A stretch of DNA of 24,195 nucleotides. Source: an uncultured Collinsella sp. GTDB taxonomy: Bacteria; Actinomycetota; Coriobacteriia; Coriobacteriales; Coriobacteriaceae. The notes under the pieces were generated by a model. That model made no database searches and was not told where the DNA came from. It worked only from the letters and a program-made list of their open reading frames with translations. The position numbers and the translations under genes are program-made. Position 1 is the first letter of the stretch. Each line of letters starts with the position of its first letter. Below are positions 7,673 to 15,641 of the stretch, piece after piece. The stretch is taken from contig CABUNB010000038.1 in NCBI GenBank assembly GCA_902492755.1, forward strand, positions 1 through 24,195, given 5' to 3'.

Positions 7673-7716
7673 GCCCAGGCGCACGCGGCCCCACAGCCCA
7701 AACATAAGCCCTCATT

Positions 7717-7734
7717 TTCTGACATATGCCAGAA
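7717..7734. promoter_or_regulatory. Palindromic operator candidate, distal box
   Basis: TTCTGACATATGCCAGAA is an 18-bp palindrome with one mismatched pair. It shares the core TGACATATGYCAG with a second box centred exactly 53 bp downstream, about five helical turns. It lies between the divergent thyA and DUF134 genes, upstream of the candidate promoter. Confidence 0.7.
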
Positions 7735-7739
7735 ATTCA

Positions 7740-7767
7740 TTGCGCAAATCTGCACGTTCGCTATTCT
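7740..7767 (+). promoter_or_regulatory. Candidate promoter for the DUF134-NifX gene
   Basis: TTGCGC at 7740-7745 and TATTCT at 7762-7767 are separated by 16 bases. The predicted transcription start near 7774 falls inside the proximal palindrome, a suitable layout for repression. TTGACA at 7772-7777 was not chosen as a -35 because its -10 would fall at or past the start codon. Confidence 0.4.
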
Positions 7768-7771
7768 ATTG

Positions 7772-7785
7772 TTGACATATGTCAG
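7772..7785. promoter_or_regulatory. Palindromic operator candidate, proximal box
   Basis: It contains the perfect 12-bp palindrome TGACATATGTCA at 7773-7784 with flanking ..CAG as in the distal box. It ends three bases before the AAGGAG ribosome site of the DUF134-NifX gene, so a bound protein would block transcription initiation. The gene's own helix-turn-helix domain is the obvious candidate ligand; this is inference. Confidence 0.7.
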
Positions 7786-7798
7786 ATAAGGAGTGCAC

Positions 7799-8563
7799 AT
7801 GGCAGGAAGACGCGAGAAACTGCGCCACGTCGGGATCATCCCCGAATATCGCGGTTTTACCCCCGATGGCCTGGCGAGCGGCGATGCCATCGATATGACA
7901 GTCGACGAGCTCGAGGTGCTGCGCCTGTGCGACTTGGAAGGCCTTAACCAAGAGGCAGTCGCTCAACACATGGGCATTGCCCGCACCACGGTGGCGGCAA
8001 TCTGCAGCCGCGCGCATCGCAAGGTGGCAAACGCGCTGGTCAACGGGCGGGCTCTCAGTATCGAGGGCGGCAATATCGCATACTCCCCCATCACCACGAC
8101 GACGGCCACATGGCCAGCAAAGGAGGTCGGCACCATGAGGGTGGCAACGACGTACGACAACGGCAACATCTTTATGCACTTTGGCCGCACAGAACAGTTC
8201 AAGATCTACGACATCCAGGACGGCAAGGTGCTCAACGAGCAGGTCGTAGGCACCGGCGGCACCGGTCACGGCGCCTTAGCGGGCCTGCTTGCCAACGGCG
8301 GCGTTGACACGCTCATCTGCGGTGGTATCGGCGGCGGCGCCATCAACGCGCTCACCCAGGCCGGCATCACGGTCTATGCAGGCGCCCAGGGCAGCTGCGA
8401 CGCCTGCGTCGAGGCCCTCATTGCCGGCACGCTCGCTCAGACCGGCGAGGCCACCTGCGACTGCCATGGCCACGACCACGAGCACACCCACGAGCATGGC
8501 GAGTCCTGCGGCTGCCACGGCCATCACGAGCACGAGGGCCACGAGGGCTGCGGCTGCCACTAA
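7799..8563 (+). CDS. DUF134 helix-turn-helix - NifX/NafY-like fusion with Cys/His-rich tail
   Basis: A 254-residue protein in three parts. Residues 1-95 match the DUF134 family (GRREKLRHVGIIPEYRGFTP; HTH ~36-75 with LNQEAVAQHMGIARTTVAAI), a sigma-region-4-like DNA-binding domain. Residues 113-212 match the dinitrogenase iron-molybdenum cofactor-binding (NifX/NafY/NifB C-terminal) fold: MRVATTYDNGNIFMHFGRTE, VGTGGTGHGALAG, TLICGGIGGGAINAL, AQGSCDACVEALIAG. Residues 220-254 form a tail with 12 His and 6 Cys in 35 residues. No nitrogenase genes are nearby, so the second domain may bind another metal or Fe-S cargo. ATG 7799 has AAGGAG five bases upstream. It is probably a metal- or cofactor-responsive regulator. 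Whether the fusion is typical of close relatives was not checked. Confidence 0.88.
   Translation: MAGRREKLRHVGIIPEYRGFTPDGLASGDAIDMTVDELEVLRLCDLEGLNQEAVAQHMGIARTTVAAICSRAHRKVANALVNGRALSIEGGNIAYSPITTTTATWPAKEVGTMRVATTYDNGNIFMHFGRTEQFKIYDIQDGKVLNEQVVGTGGTGHGALAGLLANGGVDTLICGGIGGGAINALTQAGITVYAGAQGSCDACVEALIAGTLAQTGEATCDCHGHDHEHTHEHGESCGCHGHHEHEGHEGCGCH
8119..8137 (+). promoter_or_regulatory. Internal ribosome binding site and start at the NifX-domain boundary
   Basis: AAAGGAGGT at 8119-8127, seven bases before the in-frame ATG at 8135-8137 (residue Met113), is a near-ideal Shine-Dalgarno site. It is stronger than the one at the annotated start. Translation here would give a 142-residue protein with only the NifX-like domain and metal tail. 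It lies in a low-complexity linker (PITTTTATWPAK), as expected if two genes were joined in frame. Confidence 0.7.
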
Positions 8564-8626
8564 CGGCACGGCACCGCGAGCTCGGGATGCGACGCTGAAC
8601 GCAACCCAGCAATCAAAGCCAACAAC

Positions 8627-8658
8627 AAAGGCCACCCGGTAGCTTCCGAGTGGCCTTT
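8627..8658. terminator. Bidirectional terminator between the DUF134-NifX gene and ffh
   Basis: AAAGGCCAC at 8627-8635 pairs with GTGGCCTTT at 8650-8658, and the loop contains a further CGG/CCG pairing. A-rich sequence before and T's at the end of the stem allow termination of both convergent genes. Confidence 0.75.
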
Positions 8659-8683
8659 GCCATATCAAGCTGGAATTACAGCC

Positions 8684-10159
8684 CTATTTCTTATTGCGCA
8701 TCTGCGCTTCCATTTGGCGCAGCAGCTCCATATCGGACTTGGGACCGCCCGTACCCAGGCCGCCCATACCGCCCAGACCCATAGCGTCCAGCCCAGGGAT
8801 ATTGGGCATGCGCATCTTTTTGCCCTTCTTACCCTTTTTGCCCTTCTTGCCGCCGGCCTGCGCCTGATTGGCCATCGTGCGCATGCGGCCCATCATCTTG
8901 TTCATCTCGCCCCACTGCTTCATAAGGCTGTTGACCTCGGTGGGAGTCACGCCGGCGCCCTTGGCGATGCGGGCACGACGCTGACCGTTGATGATAGACG
9001 GACGCAGGCGCTCCTCCTTGGTCATCGACATGATGATGGCCTCGTTCTTGTCGAAGATGCCCTCGTCCAGGTTGCCGCCCATCTGGTTGAGCGCGCGCTG
9101 GCCACCGGGAAGCATACCCAGAATGCCCTTCATGCCGCCCATCTTCTTGACGGCCTTCATCTGGTCGAGCATGTCGTTCATGGTAAAGCCCTCGCGCAGC
9201 ATGCGCTCGGCGGCCTCGAGCTGCTCGGCGTCGGCCGCCTCCTGGGCCTTCTCGATGATGCCGACGACATCGCCCATGCCCAAGATGCGCTTGGCCATGC
9301 GGTCCGGGTAAAACGGCTCCAGCGAATCGGGCTTCTCGCCCATGCTCACGAACTTGATGGGCTTGCCGGTCACCTGGCGCACAGAAAGCGCGCCGCCGCC
9401 ACGGGCGTCGCCATCGAGCTTGGAGATGATCACGCCGTCAAAGTCGGTGCGCTCGGCGAAGGTCGAGACAACGTTGACGATATCCTGGCCGGTCATGGCA
9501 TCGACGACCATCAGCACCTGATCGGGCTTGACGGCTTTCTTGATGTCCACGGCCTCCTGCATCATTTGCTCGTCGATCTGCAGGCGGCCGGCGGTATCGA
9601 CGATGACCACATCGCGCAGGTGGTCGACAGCCTCCTGGATGGCGCCCTTGGCGATATCGACCGGGTGCTCGCCGTCACCGCGGAAGACCGGAACGCCGAT
9701 CTCTCCACCGAGCGTGGCCAGCTGGTCGGCAGCGGCAGGGCGGTAGACATCGCACGCGGCGAGCAGGGGCGAGCGGCCCTGCTTCTTGAGCAGGTAGGCC
9801 AGCTTTACGGCCGCCGTGGTCTTACCGGAACCCTGCAGACCCACGAGCATGATGACATTGGGGATGCGGTTGCTAAAGACGAGCTTGCTCTCGGTGGAGC
9901 CGAGCATCTCGGTGAGCTCGTCGAGCACGATCTTGACGACGTTTTGCGCCGGCGACAGCGACTCCATGACCTCGGCGGTCATGCAGCGCTCCTTGGTCTT
10001 GGCGACAAACTCCTTGACGACCTTGAAGTTGACGTCGGCCTCAAGCAGCGCCATGCGAATGTCGCGCATGGCCGAGGTGATATCGGCCTCGGTCAGCTTA
10101 CCCTTGCCGCGCAAGCGGTCAAATGTGTCGTTGAGGCGATCGCTCAGGGAATCAAACAC
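8684..10159 (-). CDS. ffh: Signal recognition particle protein Ffh (SRP54)
   Basis: The GTPase of the signal recognition particle. It binds signal sequences emerging from the ribosome and 4.5S RNA, and docks with FtsY at the membrane. Of 491 residues, the N domain is ~1-95, followed by the G domain with GLQGSGKT 107-114, DTAGR 188-192 and SKLDG 246-250 (Ser in place of the usual Thr), then DARGGGALS. The Met- and Gly-rich M domain fills ~300-491 and includes KGAGVTPTEVNSLMKQWGEM and a Lys/Gly run (GGKKGKKGKKGKK). The start is GTG 10157-10159 with AAGGAG six bases upstream. It begins 10 bases after ftsY, last in the smc-ftsY-ffh run. Confidence 0.97.
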   Translation of the reverse strand: MFDSLSDRLNDTFDRLRGKGKLTEADITSAMRDIRMALLEADVNFKVVKEFVAKTKERCMTAEVMESLSPAQNVVKIVLDELTEMLGSTESKLVFSNRIPNVIMLVGLQGSGKTTAAVKLAYLLKKQGRSPLLAACDVYRPAAADQLATLGGEIGVPVFRGDGEHPVDIAKGAIQEAVDHLRDVVIVDTAGRLQIDEQMMQEAVDIKKAVKPDQVLMVVDAMTGQDIVNVVSTFAERTDFDGVIISKLDGDARGGGALSVRQVTGKPIKFVSMGEKPDSLEPFYPDRMAKRILGMGDVVGIIEKAQEAADAEQLEAAERMLREGFTMNDMLDQMKAVKKMGGMKGILGMLPGGQRALNQMGGNLDEGIFDKNEAIIMSMTKEERLRPSIINGQRRARIAKGAGVTPTEVNSLMKQWGEMNKMMGRMRTMANQAQAGGKKGKKGKKGKKMRMPNIPGLDAMGLGGMGGLGTGGPKSDMELLRQMEAQMRNKK

Positions 10160-10169
10160 TGGTTACTCC

Positions 10170-11087
10170 TTAGTTGGACTCGCCCACCAGGGCGCGGCAG
10201 AAATCTTTGGCATTGAACTCCTGCAGGTCATCGACCTGCTCGCCCACGCCCACGCGCAGGATCGGGAGCTTGAGCTTCTCGGCAACGGCCATGGCGATAC
10301 CGCCCTTAGCCGTTCCGTCGAGCTTTGTCATGATAATACCGTCCAGACCCAACGCCTCGTTAAACTCGAGCGCCTGGTTCAGACCGTTTTGGCCCGTCGC
10401 GGCATCGATTACGAGGACGACCGAGACGGGCATGGGGCCGGCGGCCATATTGGCGGCGCGCTTACGCGTCACGTTGACCACCTTGGCAAGCTCGCGCATG
10501 AGCTCGGGGCTCGTGTGCAGACGGCCGGCGGTGTCGATAAGCACCAGGTCGCTGCCGCGCTTGTCGGCCTCGTCGAGCACGTCGTAGCAAACGCTCGCCG
10601 GGTCGGAGCCGCGGTCGCGCTTGATGACGGGGACACCGGCGCGCTGGCCCCACACATCGAGCTGCTCGATGGCGGCGGCGCGGAAGGTATCGGCCGAGCC
10701 AATCACGACATTCTTGCCGCGGGCAGCCATGGCGCTCGCGATCTTGCCGACCGTGGTGGTCTTGCCGGCACCGTTAATGCCCACAAACAGCACGCAGCTC
10801 GGCGTGTCGGCGAACGGATCTCGCTCGGCGGGCACAAAATGTTGCTCGAGCTGCTCGGCCAGGGCGCGACGGAGTTGCGGGGCGGTCTTGAGGTTCTTCT
10901 TGGCCGCGGCATCGCGCAGGTCATCGGACACCTTAATCGCGACCTCGGCACCCATGTCACCCATGACGAGAGTGTCCTCTAGGTCCTCCCAAAAATCCTC
11001 GTCGACCTCGCCGCCAAAATAAAAGACCTCGTTGAGGGCCTCGCGGCTGCGCTCAAGTCCGCGCGAGAGAGCATCGAAGAATCCCAT
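10170..11087 (-). CDS. ftsY: Signal recognition particle receptor FtsY
   Basis: The membrane-associated GTPase receptor for the ribosome-SRP complex. The 305-residue protein has a short N domain (~1-95) without the long acidic A domain of E. coli FtsY. The G domain carries GINGAGKT 103-110, DTAGRL 185-190 and TKLDG 254-258, then TAKGGIAMA. Membrane contact probably relies on the N-terminal amphipathic start MGFFDALSRGLERSREAL. Its ATG overlaps the smc stop as TAATG, so translation is likely coupled to smc. Its partner ffh follows directly. Confidence 0.97.
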   Translation of the reverse strand: MGFFDALSRGLERSREALNEVFYFGGEVDEDFWEDLEDTLVMGDMGAEVAIKVSDDLRDAAAKKNLKTAPQLRRALAEQLEQHFVPAERDPFADTPSCVLFVGINGAGKTTTVGKIASAMAARGKNVVIGSADTFRAAAIEQLDVWGQRAGVPVIKRDRGSDPASVCYDVLDEADKRGSDLVLIDTAGRLHTSPELMRELAKVVNVTRKRAANMAAGPMPVSVVLVIDAATGQNGLNQALEFNEALGLDGIIMTKLDGTAKGGIAMAVAEKLKLPILRVGVGEQVDDLQEFNAKDFCRALVGESN

Positions 11088-14000
11088 TATGCATTCACGA
11101 CCTTTCCGGTTTCGCGATCGAGTTTTTGCGAGACGACGCGGCTGACGCCGTCGGCTTGCATCGAGACGCCGTAGAGGACGTCAGCGTCCTCCATAGTACG
11201 GCGCTGATGCGAGATAACCAAGAGCTGCGTATCGGAACGCAAAACATCGAGCGCGCCGATGAGCTTGGACAGGTTGGCGTCATCGAGCGCCGCCTCGACC
11301 TCGTCCAGCACATAGAACGGCACCGTACGCGTGCGATACACGGCAAAGAGCAAGGCGAGCGCCGTCAGGCTCTTCTCGCCGCCCGACATGAGCATCATCT
11401 TGGTGATGCGCTTGCCGCGCGGCTGCGCCACGACCTCGATGCCCGTCTCGGCAGGATGCTCGGGGTCGGTCATCTCCAGATGCGCCTGGCCACCCGGGAA
11501 CAGCATGGCGAAGATCTCGCGGAAGTTCGCATCGACCTTCTCAAAGGTCACCAGGAAGGCCTTACGCATCTTACGGTCGATGGCCGCCGTGATCTTGGTG
11601 AGCGCCTTGCGTGCGCTCTCAAGATCGGCCAGCTGCTCCTCGATGTAATCGGCGCGGCGCTTGAGCTGCTCGTACTCCTCCATGGCAACCTGGTTCACAG
11701 GGCCCAGGTTGTTGATCTGGCGCACGAGCTGGTTGAGCTCGCGCTCGGCGGCATCGCGGTCGGTGGGCGCAGGAAGCATGAGCGCTTCCTCGAGCACCGT
11801 GGTGCCATCGGCGGTAATGGCCTTGATGGCCGCCTCTACCTGCACCTCGAGCTTGCCGCGAGAGACCTTGAACTCATTTTGCGTCGCCGTGGCGGCATCG
11901 ACCCGCTCCTTGGCACGAGCAACCTCGGCCTTGGCGTCTTCGATGGTCTTCTTAAGCGAGGCCGAGTCCGCCTCCTCGAGCGAAGCCTGGTCACGCAGGC
12001 GCGCGGCCCAATCCGACGCGCGCTCCAGCAGGGCCGAATAGCGCTCGTGCATGGGATCGACGCGCAGGCGCAGCAACTCGAGCGAGCGCGAAGCCTGGCG
12101 TGTTCCGCGGATACGGCGGTCGATGCCCTCCAGGCGATGCTCCAGGTCGGGCACGCGGCCCTTCAGCGAACGCAGGCGCTCGCTCGTCTGGGCCAGGCGC
12201 ACCTTGGCATCGGCGAGCTTGCCGGCAGCCTCGGAATCGTCACGGCGCACGCGATCGAGTTCGTCGTTGGCTTCGGCAATCTGGAGACCCAGGTCGCTTG
12301 CCTGCGCACGGGCCTCGTCGCGCGAACGGGTGAGCTCGTCAACGCGTGGACGCGCAGCGCGAACGGCCTCGGCGGCCTGCTCGCGGCGCTTGGAGATGCG
12401 CACGCGCTCGACCTCGGCATTGTTGGCACTCTGCTCCAAGCGGCCGATCTCGGAAAGCAGCGAGCGGCGCTCGCCCTCAAGACGGGCGATCTCGCCGGCG
12501 GCATCGCCCTCGGCGGCACGCGCCTCCTCGACGGCCGCATTGGCCTCGACGACCTGATCCGACACATGTTCAAACACGGCAGCCAGATCGGGCTCCAGGC
12601 CCTCTAACTCGCGAATGCGACGCTTGCGCTCCAAAGCACCCGAAGCCTCGCCGGCGTCGAGCCCCACACGCACCAGGCCGCCGCAGGCGACGCGGGCGCC
12701 ATCAGGGGTCACGTAAGTCACGCCGTCAACGACCGGCGCCGACAGAGCGGCAGCAAGATCGTCCACGACGTAATAACCGCCGAGCAGCGCCTCAACGACG
12801 GGACCGTAGCCTGCGCGCACGGACAGACGATCGACCAGGCGGGAACCGGCAGCGCCTTTAGCGGCAGCAGAGGCGCTCACACCGCGCGCGACCAGCAGCG
12901 CCTCACCCGAGGCCTTCTTTTGGTCCAGAGCCGAGCGACCGGCACGCTCAAGCGTGGCGGCGTCATCAAACAAAAGAGCATCGATATCGCCGGCAAGCAG
13001 CTGCTCGACCAGGCCCTCGAGCTCACGAGGAGCCTCGAGCACGTCACCCAGACGACCCGAGACATCATCGCCCAGCGCGCCCATCAGACGGCTAACGAGC
13101 GGCGAGCTGTCAGCCATGCGGGCATCGAGCTTCTTTTGGCTGGCAAGCTCCGAGCGCACCTCGGATAACTTGTTGCGTGCCTCGCTCTCGCGGGCACGCA
13201 GGTCCTTCAGGGCTGCACGGGCGACCTCGGTGGCCTCACGCGCATCGGCCTGGGCCTGGCGCGCTTCCTCAAGAGCGCCCTCAAGCTCCTCGGCGCGGTC
13301 GCGACGGCTCTCGAGCGAGGCCGTGACCTCCTCGAGCTGGTCATCGATCTGCTCCAAGCGCGAGGCGTACATGTTGTCCTCAACCTCGGCGTTGCTCAGC
13401 GAGTCCTTCACCTTGGCGAGTTCGAGCGCCGCGTTATCGGCCACGCGCTGCACATCGCGTTGCTCACGCGTAAGCTGCGAAATCTGATTGTCGAGAGCCA
13501 CGCGTCGCTCGTGGAGCTCAGCGGCGGCAGGACCAGCGGCGTCAACGTCCTCCTGGGCCTGCATGTGCGCACCGGTCACTTCCTCAAGCTGCGCACGCGC
13601 GTCCTCGAGCTCCTCGACCACGCGACGACGCTGATGCTCGGAGCTCGAGATCTGGCCACGCATGTCGGACAGGCGCGACACCATGTTGTGGCCCTTTTCC
13701 TCGAGCAGGCGCATATCGGAGTTAATGCGGCCGACCACGTCTTGCATATGGCGGCGCTGCTCGCCCAGGTCGCCCACAAACAGGCCCTTTTCCTCAAGCA
13801 TGACCTGGAGCTTCTCGAGCTCGCGTTCCTTTTCGCCCAAGCGGTACTGCGCAAGCTCCAGCTCGGCGGCGCCTTCCTTGGAGCGGCTCTCCAGGTCGTT
13901 CCACTGCAACTGCAGCGAACGCAGCTCGTCGACGGCCAGCATCTGCGTAAGCTCGTTTGCGCGCGAGGACAGCTCTTTGTACTTGCGCGCACGATCGACC

Positions 14001-14623
14001 TGACGCTCCAGCGGTCGCAGCTGACGGGCAATTTCCTTATTGATGTCGCGGGCACGCGTCAGGTGCTCGTCCATCGACCTAATCTTTTTGAGCGCACGCT
14101 CCTTGCGGCGTTTGTGCTTGGAGATGCCGGCGGCCTCCTCGATGAGGGCACGGCGCTCCTCGGGGCGGCTCTGCAAAATGGCGTCGAGCTTGCCCTGGCT
14201 GATGATGGAATGCGTATCCTTGCCCAGGCCCGAATCGTGCAGGATGTCCTGAATGTCCATCAGGCGGCACGGACTCGAGTTGATGAGGTACTCGCTTTCG
14301 CCCGAGCGATACATGCGCCGGGTGATGGCGACCTCGTCAAAGTCGACGGGCAGCATATGGTCCGAGTTATCGAGCACCAGCGTGACCTCGGCGACACCCA
14401 CCGGCTTGCGTGCCGACGAGCCCGAGAAGATGACGTCCTCCATCGCCTGGCCGCGCAGCTGCTTGGCGCTCTGCTCGCCCAGGACCCACAGGATGGAGTC
14501 GGAGATGTTCGATTTTCCCGAGCCGTTGGGACCGACGATGACGGTCAGACCCGGCTCAAATGACATATGGGCGCGGTCGGCAAACGACTTGAACCCTTTG
14601 AGCGTGAGGGACTTGAGATACAC
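11087..14623 (-). CDS. smc: Chromosome partition protein SMC
   Basis: An ATPase of the structural-maintenance-of-chromosomes family that organises and segregates the nucleoid with ScpA/ScpB. It is full length at 1178 residues. Walker A is GPNGSGKSN 31-39. Two long heptad-rich arms (~165-500 and ~680-1000) flank a hinge (~510-660, around LEGLVEQLLAGDIDALLFDD). The ABC signature is LMSGGEKSLTAL (SGGEK 1080-1084) and Walker B ends in DEVEAALDD 1107-1115. The start is GTG 14621-14623 with GAGGA upstream. It begins 10 bases after rnc and overlaps ftsY by one base. Confidence 0.98.
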   Translation of the reverse strand: MYLKSLTLKGFKSFADRAHMSFEPGLTVIVGPNGSGKSNISDSILWVLGEQSAKQLRGQAMEDVIFSGSSARKPVGVAEVTLVLDNSDHMLPVDFDEVAITRRMYRSGESEYLINSSPCRLMDIQDILHDSGLGKDTHSIISQGKLDAILQSRPEERRALIEEAAGISKHKRRKERALKKIRSMDEHLTRARDINKEIARQLRPLERQVDRARKYKELSSRANELTQMLAVDELRSLQLQWNDLESRSKEGAAELELAQYRLGEKERELEKLQVMLEEKGLFVGDLGEQRRHMQDVVGRINSDMRLLEEKGHNMVSRLSDMRGQISSSEHQRRRVVEELEDARAQLEEVTGAHMQAQEDVDAAGPAAAELHERRVALDNQISQLTREQRDVQRVADNAALELAKVKDSLSNAEVEDNMYASRLEQIDDQLEEVTASLESRRDRAEELEGALEEARQAQADAREATEVARAALKDLRARESEARNKLSEVRSELASQKKLDARMADSSPLVSRLMGALGDDVSGRLGDVLEAPRELEGLVEQLLAGDIDALLFDDAATLERAGRSALDQKKASGEALLVARGVSASAAAKGAAGSRLVDRLSVRAGYGPVVEALLGGYYVVDDLAAALSAPVVDGVTYVTPDGARVACGGLVRVGLDAGEASGALERKRRIRELEGLEPDLAAVFEHVSDQVVEANAAVEEARAAEGDAAGEIARLEGERRSLLSEIGRLEQSANNAEVERVRISKRREQAAEAVRAARPRVDELTRSRDEARAQASDLGLQIAEANDELDRVRRDDSEAAGKLADAKVRLAQTSERLRSLKGRVPDLEHRLEGIDRRIRGTRQASRSLELLRLRVDPMHERYSALLERASDWAARLRDQASLEEADSASLKKTIEDAKAEVARAKERVDAATATQNEFKVSRGKLEVQVEAAIKAITADGTTVLEEALMLPAPTDRDAAERELNQLVRQINNLGPVNQVAMEEYEQLKRRADYIEEQLADLESARKALTKITAAIDRKMRKAFLVTFEKVDANFREIFAMLFPGGQAHLEMTDPEHPAETGIEVVAQPRGKRITKMMLMSGGEKSLTALALLFAVYRTRTVPFYVLDEVEAALDDANLSKLIGALDVLRSDTQLLVISHQRRTMEDADVLYGVSMQADGVSRVVSQKLDRETGKVVNA

Positions 14624-14633
14624 GGTTCCTCGC

Positions 14634-15359
14634 TTAAACAGGCTTCTTGTTGAGAATCACGCCGTTGGTGGTGTAGCCAATGCGGTCGAGTGCCTCGAGT
14701 GCAGCGGCCCCCTCGGCCTCCTTCTTGGAGGAACCGGTGCCGCGGCCCTGGCGAATACCGTCGATGAGCACCACAGCGGTAAAGGTGGGCGCATGCGCGG
14801 GGCCCTCGGAGCCGACCAGCTTATACGCGGGAGGCTCGTGGCCGTCTGCCTGCACGCACTCCTGCAAGAACGACTTGGGGTTCGCGGGGTGCTCGGCACG
14901 CTCGGAGGCCAGGTGCGGCTTGAGCGTACGATGGATAAAGTCCGCCGCAACATCCCAGCCGGCATCCAGGTACAGCGCGCCCACGAGCGACTCGTAGACG
15001 TTCTCGAGCGCCGAGTGCAGGCCGCGCGCACCGGTACCGGTCTCGGAGGCACCAAAGATAATGATGTCGTCGATGCCCAGCTCATGCGACACCTCGGACA
15101 GCGTAGCGCCCGAGACAAGCGACACCTTCAGGCGCGTGAGCTTGCCCTCGTCAAACTCCGGATAGGACTCAAACAGGGAGCGTGCGACCACAGCGCCCAA
15201 AATGGAATCGCCCAAGAACTCAAGGCGCTCATAGCTGGCAGAAACCGGCTGTCCCTCGACTGCCGAGGGATGCGTAAGGGCCGCGCGCAGCAGCACCTTA
15301 TTGTTGAACTCGTGGCCCAGGATTTCCTGGGCGCGCGTAAGTCGGTCGGATAAAGCCAA
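14634..15359 (-). CDS. rnc: Ribonuclease III
   Basis: A double-strand-specific endoribonuclease for rRNA maturation and mRNA processing, with 241 residues. The signature ERLEFLGDS lies at 44-52. The second acidic cluster is in ENVYESLVGALYLDAG (~117-132). A double-stranded-RNA-binding domain fills ~155-230 (NPKSFLQECVQADGHEPPAY to SKKEAEGAAALEAL). The start is a TTG at 15357-15359. AAGGAGG eight bases upstream is built into the last codons of acpP (Ala-Lys-Glu-Ala-stop), so its initiation signal is set by the acpP coding sequence. Order acpP-rnc-smc-ftsY is common in Gram-positive bacteria. Confidence 0.96.
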   Translation of the reverse strand: MALSDRLTRAQEILGHEFNNKVLLRAALTHPSAVEGQPVSASYERLEFLGDSILGAVVARSLFESYPEFDEGKLTRLKVSLVSGATLSEVSHELGIDDIIIFGASETGTGARGLHSALENVYESLVGALYLDAGWDVAADFIHRTLKPHLASERAEHPANPKSFLQECVQADGHEPPAYKLVGSEGPAHAPTFTAVVLIDGIRQGRGTGSSKKEAEGAAALEALDRIGYTTNGVILNKKPV

Positions 15360-15362
15360 GAC

Positions 15363-15605
15363 TTAGGCCTCCTTGGCAGCTTCGATAGCGTCGACGGCGT
15401 CGGCGACAGAGTTGAGCGAGAGCAGGGTCTCGTCATCGATCTCGAGGTTGAACTCGTCCTCGATAGCCGTAACCAGCTGCAGGCGCTCGAGCGAGTTGGC
15501 ATCGAGGTCGTCAAAGGTGGTCTCATCGCTAATTTCGGCAACATCGACGCCCAGAACGTCAGCAGCGACCTCGGCGATCTTGTCGAAGATTTCGGAGCGG
15601 TCCAT
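15363..15605 (-). CDS. acpP: Acyl carrier protein
   Basis: An 80-residue acidic helical carrier that holds growing acyl chains on a phosphopantetheine arm for type II fatty-acid synthesis and donates them to PlsX. The attachment serine is Ser38 in DDLDANSLERLQLVTAIEDE. The canonical 'DSL' is 'NSL' here, losing the acidic residue before the serine that normally helps AcpS recognition. Spacing and the rest of the helix fit ACP, as does the position between plsX and rnc. AGAGGA lies seven bases before ATG 15603-15605. The frame is open further upstream to 15842, but that part is not ACP-like and overlaps plsX. Confidence 0.93.
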   Translation of the reverse strand: MDRSEIFDKIAEVAADVLGVDVAEISDETTFDDLDANSLERLQLVTAIEDEFNLEIDDETLLSLNSVADAVDAIEAAKEA

Positions 15606-15641
15606 AGCGCTTCCTCTCATAGTGCATGAATACCAAAAGAA

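Noticed and set aside
7772..7777. TTGACA as a -35 element of the DUF134-NifX promoter
   Set aside because: A -10 at normal spacing would fall around 7794-7800, over the ribosome site and start codon. The hexamer is part of the palindrome instead.
7633..7890. N-terminal extension of thyA by 86 codons
   Set aside because: It overlaps the divergent regulator gene and its operators, is not ThyA-like, and a strong AGGAGG precedes the internal ATG at 7632.
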